Below, piece by piece: positions 36,434 through 44,383 of a stretch of DNA of 64,000 nucleotides. Below the pieces are notes generated by a model that worked only from the letters and a program-made list of their open reading frames with translations, was not told where the DNA came from and did not search any database. Origin of the DNA: Pelagerythrobacter marensis (GTDB lineage: Bacteria; Pseudomonadota; Alphaproteobacteria; Sphingomonadales; Sphingomonadaceae). The DNA is taken from the NCBI RefSeq assembly GCF_001028625.1, contig NZ_CP011805.1:2775001-2839000 (forward strand), read 5' to 3'. A program made the translations under genes and the position numbers. How positions within the stretch are numbered: the first letter of the stretch is position 1; each line of letters begins with the position of its first letter.

Positions 36434-37183
36434 TCAGGTGTCGAAAGTCAGGGTGGAAAGGCGGACGTAACAGTCGCCCGGGTCCTGTAGATAGCAGCCC
36501 GTCTTGAAATAGGTCGTCTTCGAGGACTGCGCGTAAAAACTGAAGTTGGTCGACCAGGTTTGCTTGGGATTGGATCCGAGTTGCGCTGTCACCGTTCCGG
36601 ATTCGTTGTACACTAGGTTCAGTTCGGTAAATGCGGTCGGCGCCGGACCCAGGTCCTTGTACTCGTAGGATGGGAGCGGTCCGGAATTGGTGCGGTATAT
36701 TCCCCAGAAGCGATTGCTGAGCCCAGACCGGCTGGCGAGAAACTCCACCCGCAAGATCGGCTGGCCTCCGGTTTCCCCATAGATCTGCGCCACCGTGAAG
36801 CGATCGGAAAAGCTGCCGCCGTACTGAACTTTCATCCGAGAGCGGAATGTCATGTCTGTCCGCGTGCCGGCGAACGAGTCCCCGCGCAGTTCGTTCCTCT
36901 GGGATCCAGCGCCATTATCGATCTCGAACTGCATGTTGGTGTTGTCGAGATACCAGTTGTCCGGATCGTAGTAGTAATTGGTGACCTTGCTGTTGGTCAG
37001 GCAGGTGCTCGACGTCGGCAATTGCAGTTTGGCGTGGTCGAGCGCTGATTTGAATTTCGCCTCCGCATAAGGTGCCGAGGACAAGTCCTGTACCTGATCG
37101 CAGGCGAACGCCGCTATCGCCGGGGTGGCCTGGGCCCAGCTTGCTGCAGCCAGACCAAGCACGCACCACTTCATCTTACCCAT
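36434..37183 (-). CDS. PL7-type polysaccharide (alginate) lyase, exported, with variant active site
   Basis: 249 residues. Signal peptide to about residue 25. Family PL7 motifs are RNELR (96-100, the RxExR motif), QIY (133-135, where the family has QIH or QVH) and YFKTGCYLQ (225-233, the YxKxGxYxQ motif). The catalytic Tyr of the last motif is present but the His of QIH is replaced by Tyr. Four or five cysteines may form disulfides. The start at 37183 has GGGAG upstream. Either a lyase with altered chemistry or substrate, or a binding protein. Alginate is the family default; other uronates are possible. Confidence 0.78.
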   Translation of the reverse strand: MGKMKWCVLGLAAASWAQATPAIAAFACDQVQDLSSAPYAEAKFKSALDHAKLQLPTSSTCLTNSKVTNYYYDPDNWYLDNTNMQFEIDNGAGSQRNELRGDSFAGTRTDMTFRSRMKVQYGGSFSDRFTVAQIYGETGGQPILRVEFLASRSGLSNRFWGIYRTNSGPLPSYEYKDLGPAPTAFTELNLVYNESGTVTAQLGSNPKQTWSTNFSFYAQSSKTTYFKTGCYLQDPGDCYVRLSTLTFDT

Positions 37184-37389
37184 CTCAATTCTCCCATCCA
37201 ATTGTTCTATTTTGACATGACACAATGCAATACCAAAGAGGCATGCCAATTATGATGCCTAATAGATGGGTGTGCCGCCGTCAAACCGCTTCGCGGTGAT
37301 TCAGGGAGCCCAAGGCGTGAAGCTGCGTTGTGCAGACAGCCAGCATTTGTCAGCAACCCAGCGACCTGCTAGTCGTTACAAACGAAACC

Positions 37390-38328
37390 ATGATGACCAC
37401 AGCGACAGATCAACAGGACTTCACCACGCTCCCGGAAATGCCGGAGGGCGTGTTTACGGCACCGCTGAAGCGCCCGGCGCATGTCGGCGACGACTGGCTT
37501 GAGCCGAAACAGACCGAATATACCGGTGAAGACGATGCGATCTGGAACGATCTCTTCGCGCGCCAGATGGATGTTCTGCCCGGCCGCGCCGCCAGTGCGT
37601 TCATGAACGGTCTGGAGAAACTCGATCTGGGGCAGGGCGGTGTGCCCGATTTCGGTCGGCTGTCGGAAGAGCTTGACCGGCTGACAGGGTGGAGCGTGGT
37701 CCCGGTACCGATGCTGATCCCCGATCACGTGTTCTTCTGGCACCTGGCGAACCGGCGCTTCCCCGCGGGCAACTTCATCCGCACGCGCGAAACGTTCGAT
37801 TATATTCAGGAGCCTGACGTCTTCCACGACGTGTTCGGCCACGTGCCGATGCTGACCGATCCGGTCTATGCCGACTATATGCAGGAATACGGCAAGGCCG
37901 GGTGGAAGGCGATGCGCTACAACCGGCTCAAGGCGCTGGGGGCGCTTTACTGGTACACGGTGGAATTCGGGCTGATGCTCGAACATGGTGAGGTGCGCGC
38001 ATACGGCGCAGGTATTCTTTCAGGCCCGACCGAGGTGGTCTTTGCGGTGGAGGGGCGCAGCCCGAATCGCATAATGCTCAGTGTCGATCGCGTGATGCGA
38101 ACCGATTATGTGATCAGCGATCTGCAGCCGACGTACTTCGTCATCGAAAGCTTCGAAGATCTTTACCGTCAGACGGTGGAGCGCGATTTCGACCGTCTCT
38201 ATCGCAATCTTCCGCCGGCGTTCACCTATGCCAATTCGGCGATAATCGACGTGGACAACGTGGCCCACCGCGGAACCCAGGAATATCTGCTGCGCGGCGG
38301 GCGTGGCAGTGGAGCCGACCCGGTCTGA
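37390..38328 (+). CDS. phhA: Phenylalanine 4-monooxygenase
   Basis: 312 residues. Iron- and pterin-dependent aromatic amino acid hydroxylase converting phenylalanine to tyrosine. Iron ligands are the two His residues in EPDVFHDVFGHVP and the Glu in YTVEFGLM. IPDHVFFWHLANRRFP is the other conserved block. Length matches the monofunctional bacterial enzyme; a pterin dehydratase gene is not adjacent. Start may be ATG at 37390 or at 37393. A strong terminator follows. Confidence 0.94.
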   Translation: MMTTATDQQDFTTLPEMPEGVFTAPLKRPAHVGDDWLEPKQTEYTGEDDAIWNDLFARQMDVLPGRAASAFMNGLEKLDLGQGGVPDFGRLSEELDRLTGWSVVPVPMLIPDHVFFWHLANRRFPAGNFIRTRETFDYIQEPDVFHDVFGHVPMLTDPVYADYMQEYGKAGWKAMRYNRLKALGALYWYTVEFGLMLEHGEVRAYGAGILSGPTEVVFAVEGRSPNRIMLSVDRVMRTDYVISDLQPTYFVIESFEDLYRQTVERDFDRLYRNLPPAFTYANSAIIDVDNVAHRGTQEYLLRGGRGSGADPV

Positions 38329-38370
38329 ACAGACCGCAAGGCTGCGCCCTGCGTTGTCTCAGCCAACAAA

Positions 38371-38404
38371 AAAGGCCGGCCGGGGATTTCCCGAGCCGGC
38401 CTTT
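38371..38404. terminator. Bidirectional terminator between phhA and the small lipoprotein gene
   Basis: Perfect 10-base arms AAAGGCCGGC (38371-38380) and GCCGGCCTTT (38395-38404), with an A-run on the left and a pyrimidine run on the right. Confidence 0.88.
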
Positions 38405-38425
38405 CCTTTGCCTCGTAACGAGCGC

Positions 38426-38704
38426 TTATTCGGCGGTCGCGTCGACAGCTTCGCCTTCGGCAGCCGCTTCGGCCTGCTCTTCCATGGCGTCGGCCTGATC
38501 TTCGGCCGCTTCGGTCATGGCATCGGCTTCGGCGTCGGTGATCTGGCCGGCGTCTTCCATCGCTTCGGCCTGATCGTTGACGTCTTCAGCCATCTGTTCA
38601 CCGGCGTCCTCAGCCGCGTTTTCCTGCGCGCTATCGCAGGCGGCGAGGGTGAGGCCCATGGCGGCAACCGACGCGACCATCGCGCCTTTGAAAATGCTCT
38701 TCAT
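38426..38704 (-). CDS. Small acidic lipoprotein
   Basis: 92 residues. A lipoprotein signal ends LTLAAC (Cys near residue 23), then a very acidic low-complexity region of Ala, Glu, Asp, Met and Gln with near-repeats such as QAEAMEDAG and QADAMEEQAEA. Probably an extended helix exposed in the periplasm, reminiscent of small Lpp-like or entericidin-adjacent proteins but not assignable. Translation start is the ATG at 38704. Confidence 0.75.
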   Translation of the reverse strand: MKSIFKGAMVASVAAMGLTLAACDSAQENAAEDAGEQMAEDVNDQAEAMEDAGQITDAEADAMTEAAEDQADAMEEQAEAAAEGEAVDATAE

Positions 38705-38782
38705 CTCAGTCAATCCCCTTTGCTTGTTGGGTGGCCGAGCCATACACGGGACTCGACCGGGCGTGAATAGCGTTTACGTATA

Positions 38783-39040
38783 TTACTTTCTGAACGATTG
38801 GTTCCGCAACAGTGCGACGATAACGATCGCAATCAGGGCCCCGCCTGCTGCCGCCGGGATGGAAATGGCACTCGCGCCCGAGAGAACCGACCCGCGGTTG
38901 GCGAAAGTGCCGAAAATTGCCGCGCCGATGCCTCCGGCCACCAGGTTTACCGCAATGCGCGGCCCGTCTTCGATTCGGCCGACGATTGCCGCCAACCAGC
39001 CAATAAGCGCTCCGGCGATCAGGAAGATCAACAAACCCAT
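38783..39040 (-). CDS. GlsB/YeaQ/YmgE family stress-response membrane protein
   Basis: 85 residues with three hydrophobic segments. The starting block GLLIFLIAGALIGWLAAIV, then GRIEDGPRIAVNLVAGGIGA and the C-terminal TM are the transglycosylase-associated protein family (PF04226) pattern. Family members are induced by general stress. It lies between the small lipoprotein and uppP on the same strand. Confidence 0.85.
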   Translation of the reverse strand: MGLLIFLIAGALIGWLAAIVGRIEDGPRIAVNLVAGGIGAAIFGTFANRGSVLSGASAISIPAAAGGALIAIVIVALLRNQSFRK

Positions 39041-39157
39041 TATTCGTCAGTACCCGCGACCCTTCATGAGCAGAGAACCCTGCGCCCGACGCAGCGTTCC
39101 ATAAATTTACAGGAAGCAGACAGAAAGTTGCGCGTTCGCAACGCCCGGTTCGACCGG

Positions 39158-39967
39158 TCAGCCGAGGGTGAACCATCCAAGCGCGAAGAGGCCGAGGGCG
39201 ATCCGGTACCATCCGAACGGGGCAAAACCGTGCCGGCTGACATAGGCAACGAATGCACGGATCACGACCAGCGCGACCAGGAACGACGCCACGAAGCCGA
39301 GGGCGATCTCCGTCCAGCCGACGGCTGCCTCTCCGGCAAGGAGCGCCGGCTCGTCGAATATCTTCACCGTCGCTGCGCCGAGCATGGTGGGCACGGCGAG
39401 GAAAAACGAGAACTCGGCTGCGGTCTTGCGTCCGACGCCCATCGCCAGCGCGCCGAGGATCGTCGCAGCCGAGCGGCTGGTGCCCGGAATCATGGCAAGG
39501 CATTGTGCGAAGCCGACTGCGATTGCCGTTTTCCATGACAGGCCGGCAACGCCCACATCCTCACGTGCAGGAATGGTGCGTTCCAGCACCAGAATCGCAA
39601 TACCGCCGATAACCAGCGCCACGGCCACAACCAGCGGCGTGCCCAGCATTATGTCGATCGCGTCTTTCGCCAGCAGCCCGATGATCGCGGCGGGAATGAA
39701 GCCGAGCAGGATATTCCGGGCAAAGTGCAGGGCTTCGCTCTCCAGCTTCAGGAAGCCGAGGCCCATCGTCCAGAAGGTTTTCCAGTACGTCACCACGACA
39801 GCCAGTATCGCGCCGAGCTGGATGACGATATTGAACTGCCGCCACTGCGCGGGATCGTACCCGAAGAACGCCTGCGCCAGAATCAGGTGCCCGGTCGAGG
39901 ATACGGGGAGAAATTCGGTCAGTCCTTCAAGGATGCCGAGCAGGATTGCGGTCAGGGTCAGGCTCAT
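39158..39967 (-). CDS. uppP: Undecaprenyl-diphosphate phosphatase
   Basis: 269 residues, multi-pass. Recycles undecaprenyl diphosphate to the monophosphate lipid carrier for cell wall and polysaccharide synthesis. The two family motifs are GILEGLTEFLPVSSTGHLIL and MIPGTSRSAATI, which carry catalytic Glu, Ser, His and Arg. The start ATG at 39967 gives the natural N-terminus. Confidence 0.94.
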   Translation of the reverse strand: MSLTLTAILLGILEGLTEFLPVSSTGHLILAQAFFGYDPAQWRQFNIVIQLGAILAVVVTYWKTFWTMGLGFLKLESEALHFARNILLGFIPAAIIGLLAKDAIDIMLGTPLVVAVALVIGGIAILVLERTIPAREDVGVAGLSWKTAIAVGFAQCLAMIPGTSRSAATILGALAMGVGRKTAAEFSFFLAVPTMLGAATVKIFDEPALLAGEAAVGWTEIALGFVASFLVALVVIRAFVAYVSRHGFAPFGWYRIALGLFALGWFTLG

Positions 39968-40031
39968 CGGGACGGGCTCATGACAAGGCTGCGGCGTGTG
40001 TCAAACGCTAATGCCGCCCACGGGCGGGAAA

Positions 40032-40059
40032 TCGCCCCCGGCATGGCAGCCGGGGGCGA
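40032..40059 (-). terminator. Terminator of the M13 peptidase gene
   Basis: Perfect 11-base arms TCGCCCCCGGC (40032-40042) and GCCGGGGGCGA (40049-40059) with a 6-base loop. On the minus strand it follows the peptidase stop by about 14 bases and is trailed by a short T-run. Confidence 0.75.
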
Positions 40060-40073
40060 ATCGAGCTGGCAGA

Positions 40074-42227
40074 TCACCAGATGCGGACGCGATCTTCCGG
40101 CGGAAGGTAGAGCGCATCTTCAGGCGTCACGCCGAAGGCGTCGTACCAGGCGTCCATCTGACGCACGACGCCGTTGACGCGGTACTCCTCTGGGCTGTGC
40201 GGATCGGTACGCAGACGCTGGCGCGCGTTGTCCTCGCGCTGCTGCGAGCGCCAGACCTGCGCCCATGCGAGGAAGAACCGCTGGTCGCCGGTCAGGCCGT
40301 CGATCACCTTGTCCTCTTTCCCGCCCAGCGAGAGCTTGTAGGCGCGATAGGCGAGGCTGAGGCCGCCGACGTCGCCGATGTTTTCGCCCAGGGTCAACCG
40401 CCCGTTGACGCAGGTTTCCCCATCGTCGAGCGGGCAGAACTCGCCGTACTGTTCGACCAGCGCATCGCCCAGCTTGTCGAAAGCCGCGCGGTCGGCGTCG
40501 GTCCACCAGTTGCGCAGCGCGCCGCTGGCATCCGACTTCGATCCCTGGTCGTCGAAACCGTGACCCATCTCGTGCCCGATCACCGCGCCGATGCCGCCGT
40601 AGTTGACCGCCGGATCGGCAGAGATCCCGTAAAACGGCTGCTGCAGGATCGCAGCCGGGAAGACGATCTCGTTCTTGGTCGAGTTGTAATAGGCGTTCAC
40701 TGTTTGCGGCAGCATGCCCCACTCGGTGCGATCGATCGGCCCGCCAAGCTTCTTGACCATGTCCTGCCACTGCCACTTCGCGGCAGCCATGCGGTTGGCC
40801 AGCGGGTCGCCTTGCGTGATCGCGAGACCGGGGTAGGTTTCCAGGTTGTCGCGATAGCCGATCTTGGGATCGAAGCTTTCCAGTTTCGCGACCGCTTCCT
40901 GCTTGGTCGCCGGGCTCATCCAGGCGTTTTCGGCAATACTGTTGGCCAGCGCTTTCCGCAGGTTTTCAACCAGCTCTTCCATCGCGGCCTTGTTTTCGGG
41001 CGGGAAGTAGCGCTCGACATAGGAAGCGCCGACCAGTTCGCCCAACAGGCTTTCGGTTTCCGCAATCGCCCGCTTCCAGCGCGGGCGCTGTTCCGGCGTG
41101 CCGGTCAGCGTGCGGCCGAAGAAATCGAAATCGGCCGCGTCGATCGCGCTCGGCAGAACGGCGGCATTGCCTTCGAGGAATTCCTTGACCGTCCAGGCCT
41201 GCAGCACCTCGACCGGCGTCTGCGCGAGAAGGGCCGTCATGGCAGGCGTACCGCCACCGATCTTGCCCAGCGTTTCTTCGGTCAGGCCGAGTTCGGCGGC
41301 CTCCGCTTCGCTCGGCGGAAGATCGTAGATGACATAGCGGTCGGTTTCGGCAAGGCCCATCGCCCCGACCAACGCGTCAAGCGGGAAGCCGTTGGCCAGC
41401 GCGGCCAGTTCGGTCGGCGTTACGGCGTTGTAGGTCAGATCGCGGTTGCGCCGGGTGGCGCGGTCCCAACTGACGGTGCGGGCGATCGCGTCTTCGAAAT
41501 CGTAGACCTGCTGTGCTGTCGTCTCCGGGTCGGCATAACCGGCCTGTTCGAACAGGAACGCCATGAATTCGCGATACTTGCTCTGAATCTCGCGACCCTT
41601 CTCGCTCTCGTCGAGGTAGTAATCGCGGTCGGGCAGGCCCAGTCCGCCCGACGCGACATAGACCGAATAGCGGGTCGGTTCCTTGCCATCGACGGTTACA
41701 AATCCGCCCAGCGGCGAAGAATAGCCCGGCGTGCCCCACAGCGCCGCGATTTCGGCGTGGGTATCGGCAGAACGGATTGCAGTCAGATAGGGGCGAGCGG
41801 GCGCCAGGCCGGCAGCATCGATCGCATTCTGGTCCAGAAAAGCGTCGTAGGCCTCGACGATCCGCTTCTCATCGGCGGACAGGCTGGCAGGGGATTTGGC
41901 AACCAGCTCGTCGACCAGGGCCTTCACGTCGCTGGTCGATTTCTCGCGCAGGAGGTTGAACGCGCCGAAGCGGCTGAATTCCGCCGGCAAGGGATTGGCG
42001 GCGAGCCACTTGTCATTGGCATAAGCGAAGAAATCGTCCCCCGGATCGGCGCTTTCGTCGATATAGGCCGGATCGAAACCCCATTCGCCGAAGCTCATGG
42101 TGGGCAGCGGAGTTTCATCGCCATCGGTGGCGGTGGCCGGTGCGGAGGTCGATTGTTGCGCAGTGGCCGGTACGGTGGCGACAAGCGCGAGCGCGCTGGC
42201 GCTCGCGGCGAGCAGTGTGCGAATCAT
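40074..42227 (-). CDS. M13 family zinc metallopeptidase (PepO/neprilysin-like), exported
   Basis: 717 residues. A signal peptide to about residue 23 (ending PATAQ), an M13 N-terminal helical domain and the catalytic domain with HEMGH (residues 552-556) and the third zinc ligand Glu615 in GENIGDVGG. The family trims oligopeptides in the periplasm or at the surface. The start ATG at 42227 follows GGAG by nine bases. It is a single-gene unit ended by a clear hairpin. Confidence 0.93.
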   Translation of the reverse strand: MIRTLLAASASALALVATVPATAQQSTSAPATATDGDETPLPTMSFGEWGFDPAYIDESADPGDDFFAYANDKWLAANPLPAEFSRFGAFNLLREKSTSDVKALVDELVAKSPASLSADEKRIVEAYDAFLDQNAIDAAGLAPARPYLTAIRSADTHAEIAALWGTPGYSSPLGGFVTVDGKEPTRYSVYVASGGLGLPDRDYYLDESEKGREIQSKYREFMAFLFEQAGYADPETTAQQVYDFEDAIARTVSWDRATRRNRDLTYNAVTPTELAALANGFPLDALVGAMGLAETDRYVIYDLPPSEAEAAELGLTEETLGKIGGGTPAMTALLAQTPVEVLQAWTVKEFLEGNAAVLPSAIDAADFDFFGRTLTGTPEQRPRWKRAIAETESLLGELVGASYVERYFPPENKAAMEELVENLRKALANSIAENAWMSPATKQEAVAKLESFDPKIGYRDNLETYPGLAITQGDPLANRMAAAKWQWQDMVKKLGGPIDRTEWGMLPQTVNAYYNSTKNEIVFPAAILQQPFYGISADPAVNYGGIGAVIGHEMGHGFDDQGSKSDASGALRNWWTDADRAAFDKLGDALVEQYGEFCPLDDGETCVNGRLTLGENIGDVGGLSLAYRAYKLSLGGKEDKVIDGLTGDQRFFLAWAQVWRSQQREDNARQRLRTDPHSPEEYRVNGVVRQMDAWYDAFGVTPEDALYLPPEDRVRIW

Positions 42228-42381
42228 CTTTGATTTCTCCCGGAAATTTCAGTCAGCCCCAAGGATGCAACGATCCTTTGACTACCACCATAGAAGGGTG
42301 AACGCGAACGTCGTGGTCGTTCGTCGGTTTCAGTTGCAACTTCATAGATTGAATTTGCAGTGTGGCGCTTCGGCGTCCCGC

Positions 42382-44220
42382 TTATGCGGCCTCGGCTGCG
42401 AATTGCAGCGCTGCGAGCCGTGAGTAGAGCCCGCCTGCATCGCTCAACTGGCTGTGGGTCCCCTGTTCGACGATCCGCCCTTCATCCATCACCACGATCC
42501 GGTCGGCGGCCCGCACGGTGGCGAGCCGGTGGGCGATCACCAGCGTGGTGCGTGCGCTCATCAACCGGTCGAGTGCCTGCTGGACGAGCTGCTCGCTCTC
42601 GGCATCGAGCGCGCTGGTCGCTTCGTCGAGCAGCAGGATCGGCGCCTCGCGCAGCAGAGCGCGCGCGATCGCCAGGCGCTGTTGCTGCCCGCCCGAAAGC
42701 CGGGTGCCGCTTTCGCCCAGATAAGTATCGAGCCCGTCGGGCAGATCACGCAGGAAGCGCTCGGCATTGGCGGCGCGCGCTGCCTCCCAGATAGCTTCGT
42801 CGCTGGCGTCCCATGCGCCGTAGCGCAAATTGTCGCGCGCATTGGCCGAAAACAGCACGCCGTCCTGCGGAACCAGCGCAATGCGCCGCCGGACATCGGC
42901 CGGATCGGCACTCGTCAGGGGGATGCCGTCGAGCCGGATCGTGCCCGCCTGCGGATCGTAAAAGCGCTCGGCAAGCTGGAACACGGTGGATTTGCCGGCG
43001 CCGGACGGACCGACCAGCGCCACTGTCTCTCCGGGTTCGATTTCCAGCGTGAAATCCTTGAGCGCGGGCGCATCGAGGCGGGTCGGATAGCGGAAGCTGA
43101 CGCCCCGGAAGGAGAGGCTGCCACGCGGCGGTTCGGGCAGCGCGAGTGGCCTTGCCGGCGGAGCGATTTCCGGTTTTTCCGCCAGCAGTTCTTCCAGCCG
43201 GCTGGCAGCCCCTGCGCCGCGCAACAGATCGCCATAGACTTCGGTCAAGGCGCCGAAAGCACCGGCAACCAGGCCGCCGGTCAGTACGAAAGCCGCGATT
43301 GTGCCACCGCTGATTTCGCCGCTCGCGACGGCGATTGCGCCGCGCCACATGACCAGCGTGATGCCGCCGAAGACCAGCAGTATCACGACCGATGTCATCG
43401 CTGCGCGCAACAGGATGCGCCGCCGTGCGGTGGCGAAAGTGCGCTCTACCGCCTGGGCGAACCGCCCGCCTTCGCGGTCTTCCTGATTGAACGCCTGGAC
43501 GATCTTCATTGCGGCGAGCACTTCGGTGACCATCGCGCCGACATCGGCCACCCGATCCTGGCTGGACCGGGATACGGTGCGGATGCGGCGGCCGAAATAG
43601 ACGATCGGCAGGATTACCAGCGGAATGCCGATTATCAGCCCCCCGGTCAGCGTCGGCGCCAGATAGAACAGGATGGCCGTGCCGCCGATGGCGGTCAGCA
43701 GATTGCGCAGCGCGACCGAAGCGGTGGTGCCGACCACCTGTTCGATCAGCGCGGTATCCGACGTCATCCGGCTGGAAATTTCCTTGGGGCTGTTTTCCTC
43801 ATAGAATCCGGGCGCGAGCCGCAGGAGATTGCGCTGCACCTTCAAACGGATATCCGCCACGACCCGCTCGCCCAGCCAGCTGACGAAGTAAAACCGCATT
43901 GCGGTGCCGATCGCCAGCACGACGACGATCATCAGCAGATACTGGAACGAATGCGCGATTTCTTCCAGATTTGCGCCGCCGCCGAATGCCCGGTCGATGA
44001 TCGACTTGAATCGCCACGGGATGGCCAGCGTCGCCGCGGCGGTCACGAACAGCGCGAAAACGGCCAGCGCGACTCGCCCGGGATATTGCACCACTTCGCG
44101 AAAGATCATTCTCAGCGGGGCGAGCGAACGGGCGGCGCGCGCCTCCGCATCGGGCGTTTTTCTGCGGCGCAGCAAGCCGCGGCGGGGGCGTTCGTCGGGT
44201 TCGGGCGGGTCCGCATCCAT
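42382..44220 (-). CDS. ABC transporter, fused transmembrane and ATPase domains (MsbA-like)
   Basis: 612 residues. An N-terminal basic tail, then six TM segments (about 40-330), then the nucleotide-binding domain with Walker A LVGPSGAGKST, signature TRLSGGQQQRLAIARALL, Walker B ILLLDEATSALDAESE and H-loop VIAHRLATV. The arrangement is that of exporters of the MsbA/LmrA group, which act as homodimers, moving lipids or drugs out of the cytoplasmic leaflet. It sits alone upstream of the PHB depolymerase gene, on the other strand. Confidence 0.9.
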   Translation of the reverse strand: MDADPPEPDERPRRGLLRRRKTPDAEARAARSLAPLRMIFREVVQYPGRVALAVFALFVTAAATLAIPWRFKSIIDRAFGGGANLEEIAHSFQYLLMIVVVLAIGTAMRFYFVSWLGERVVADIRLKVQRNLLRLAPGFYEENSPKEISSRMTSDTALIEQVVGTTASVALRNLLTAIGGTAILFYLAPTLTGGLIIGIPLVILPIVYFGRRIRTVSRSSQDRVADVGAMVTEVLAAMKIVQAFNQEDREGGRFAQAVERTFATARRRILLRAAMTSVVILLVFGGITLVMWRGAIAVASGEISGGTIAAFVLTGGLVAGAFGALTEVYGDLLRGAGAASRLEELLAEKPEIAPPARPLALPEPPRGSLSFRGVSFRYPTRLDAPALKDFTLEIEPGETVALVGPSGAGKSTVFQLAERFYDPQAGTIRLDGIPLTSADPADVRRRIALVPQDGVLFSANARDNLRYGAWDASDEAIWEAARAANAERFLRDLPDGLDTYLGESGTRLSGGQQQRLAIARALLREAPILLLDEATSALDAESEQLVQQALDRLMSARTTLVIAHRLATVRAADRIVVMDEGRIVEQGTHSQLSDAGGLYSRLAALQFAAEAA

Positions 44221-44293
44221 GTCGCGCGGACTAGCGGCAGCCGTTCACAAAATCCACTCACCCCTGGCGTTTCGGGCACGAATATCCAAATGA

Positions 44294-44336
44294 TGCATTG
44301 CACAATGCAACTACTCCGGTCACTGTGCAGCGCACA
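44294..44336. promoter_or_regulatory. Two TGC/GCA palindromes upstream of phaZ
   Basis: First palindrome: TGCATTG, spacer CA, CAATGCA (44294-44309), perfect. Second: TGTGC, spacer AGC, GCACA (44324-44336), perfect. They lie 50-90 bases before the phaZ start. TGC/GCA-rich palindromes are the type bound by PhaR, the PHA-granule regulator of alphaproteobacteria. Confidence 0.5.
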
Positions 44337-44383
44337 ATGTGTCCGGAAGCGTCCGTCACGAGACGCCCAGCAGGGGAAACGAT

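Noticed and set aside
39996..42233. 745-residue open frame on the plus strand
   Set aside because: Antisense shadow of the M13 peptidase gene, whose motifs are intact on the minus strand.
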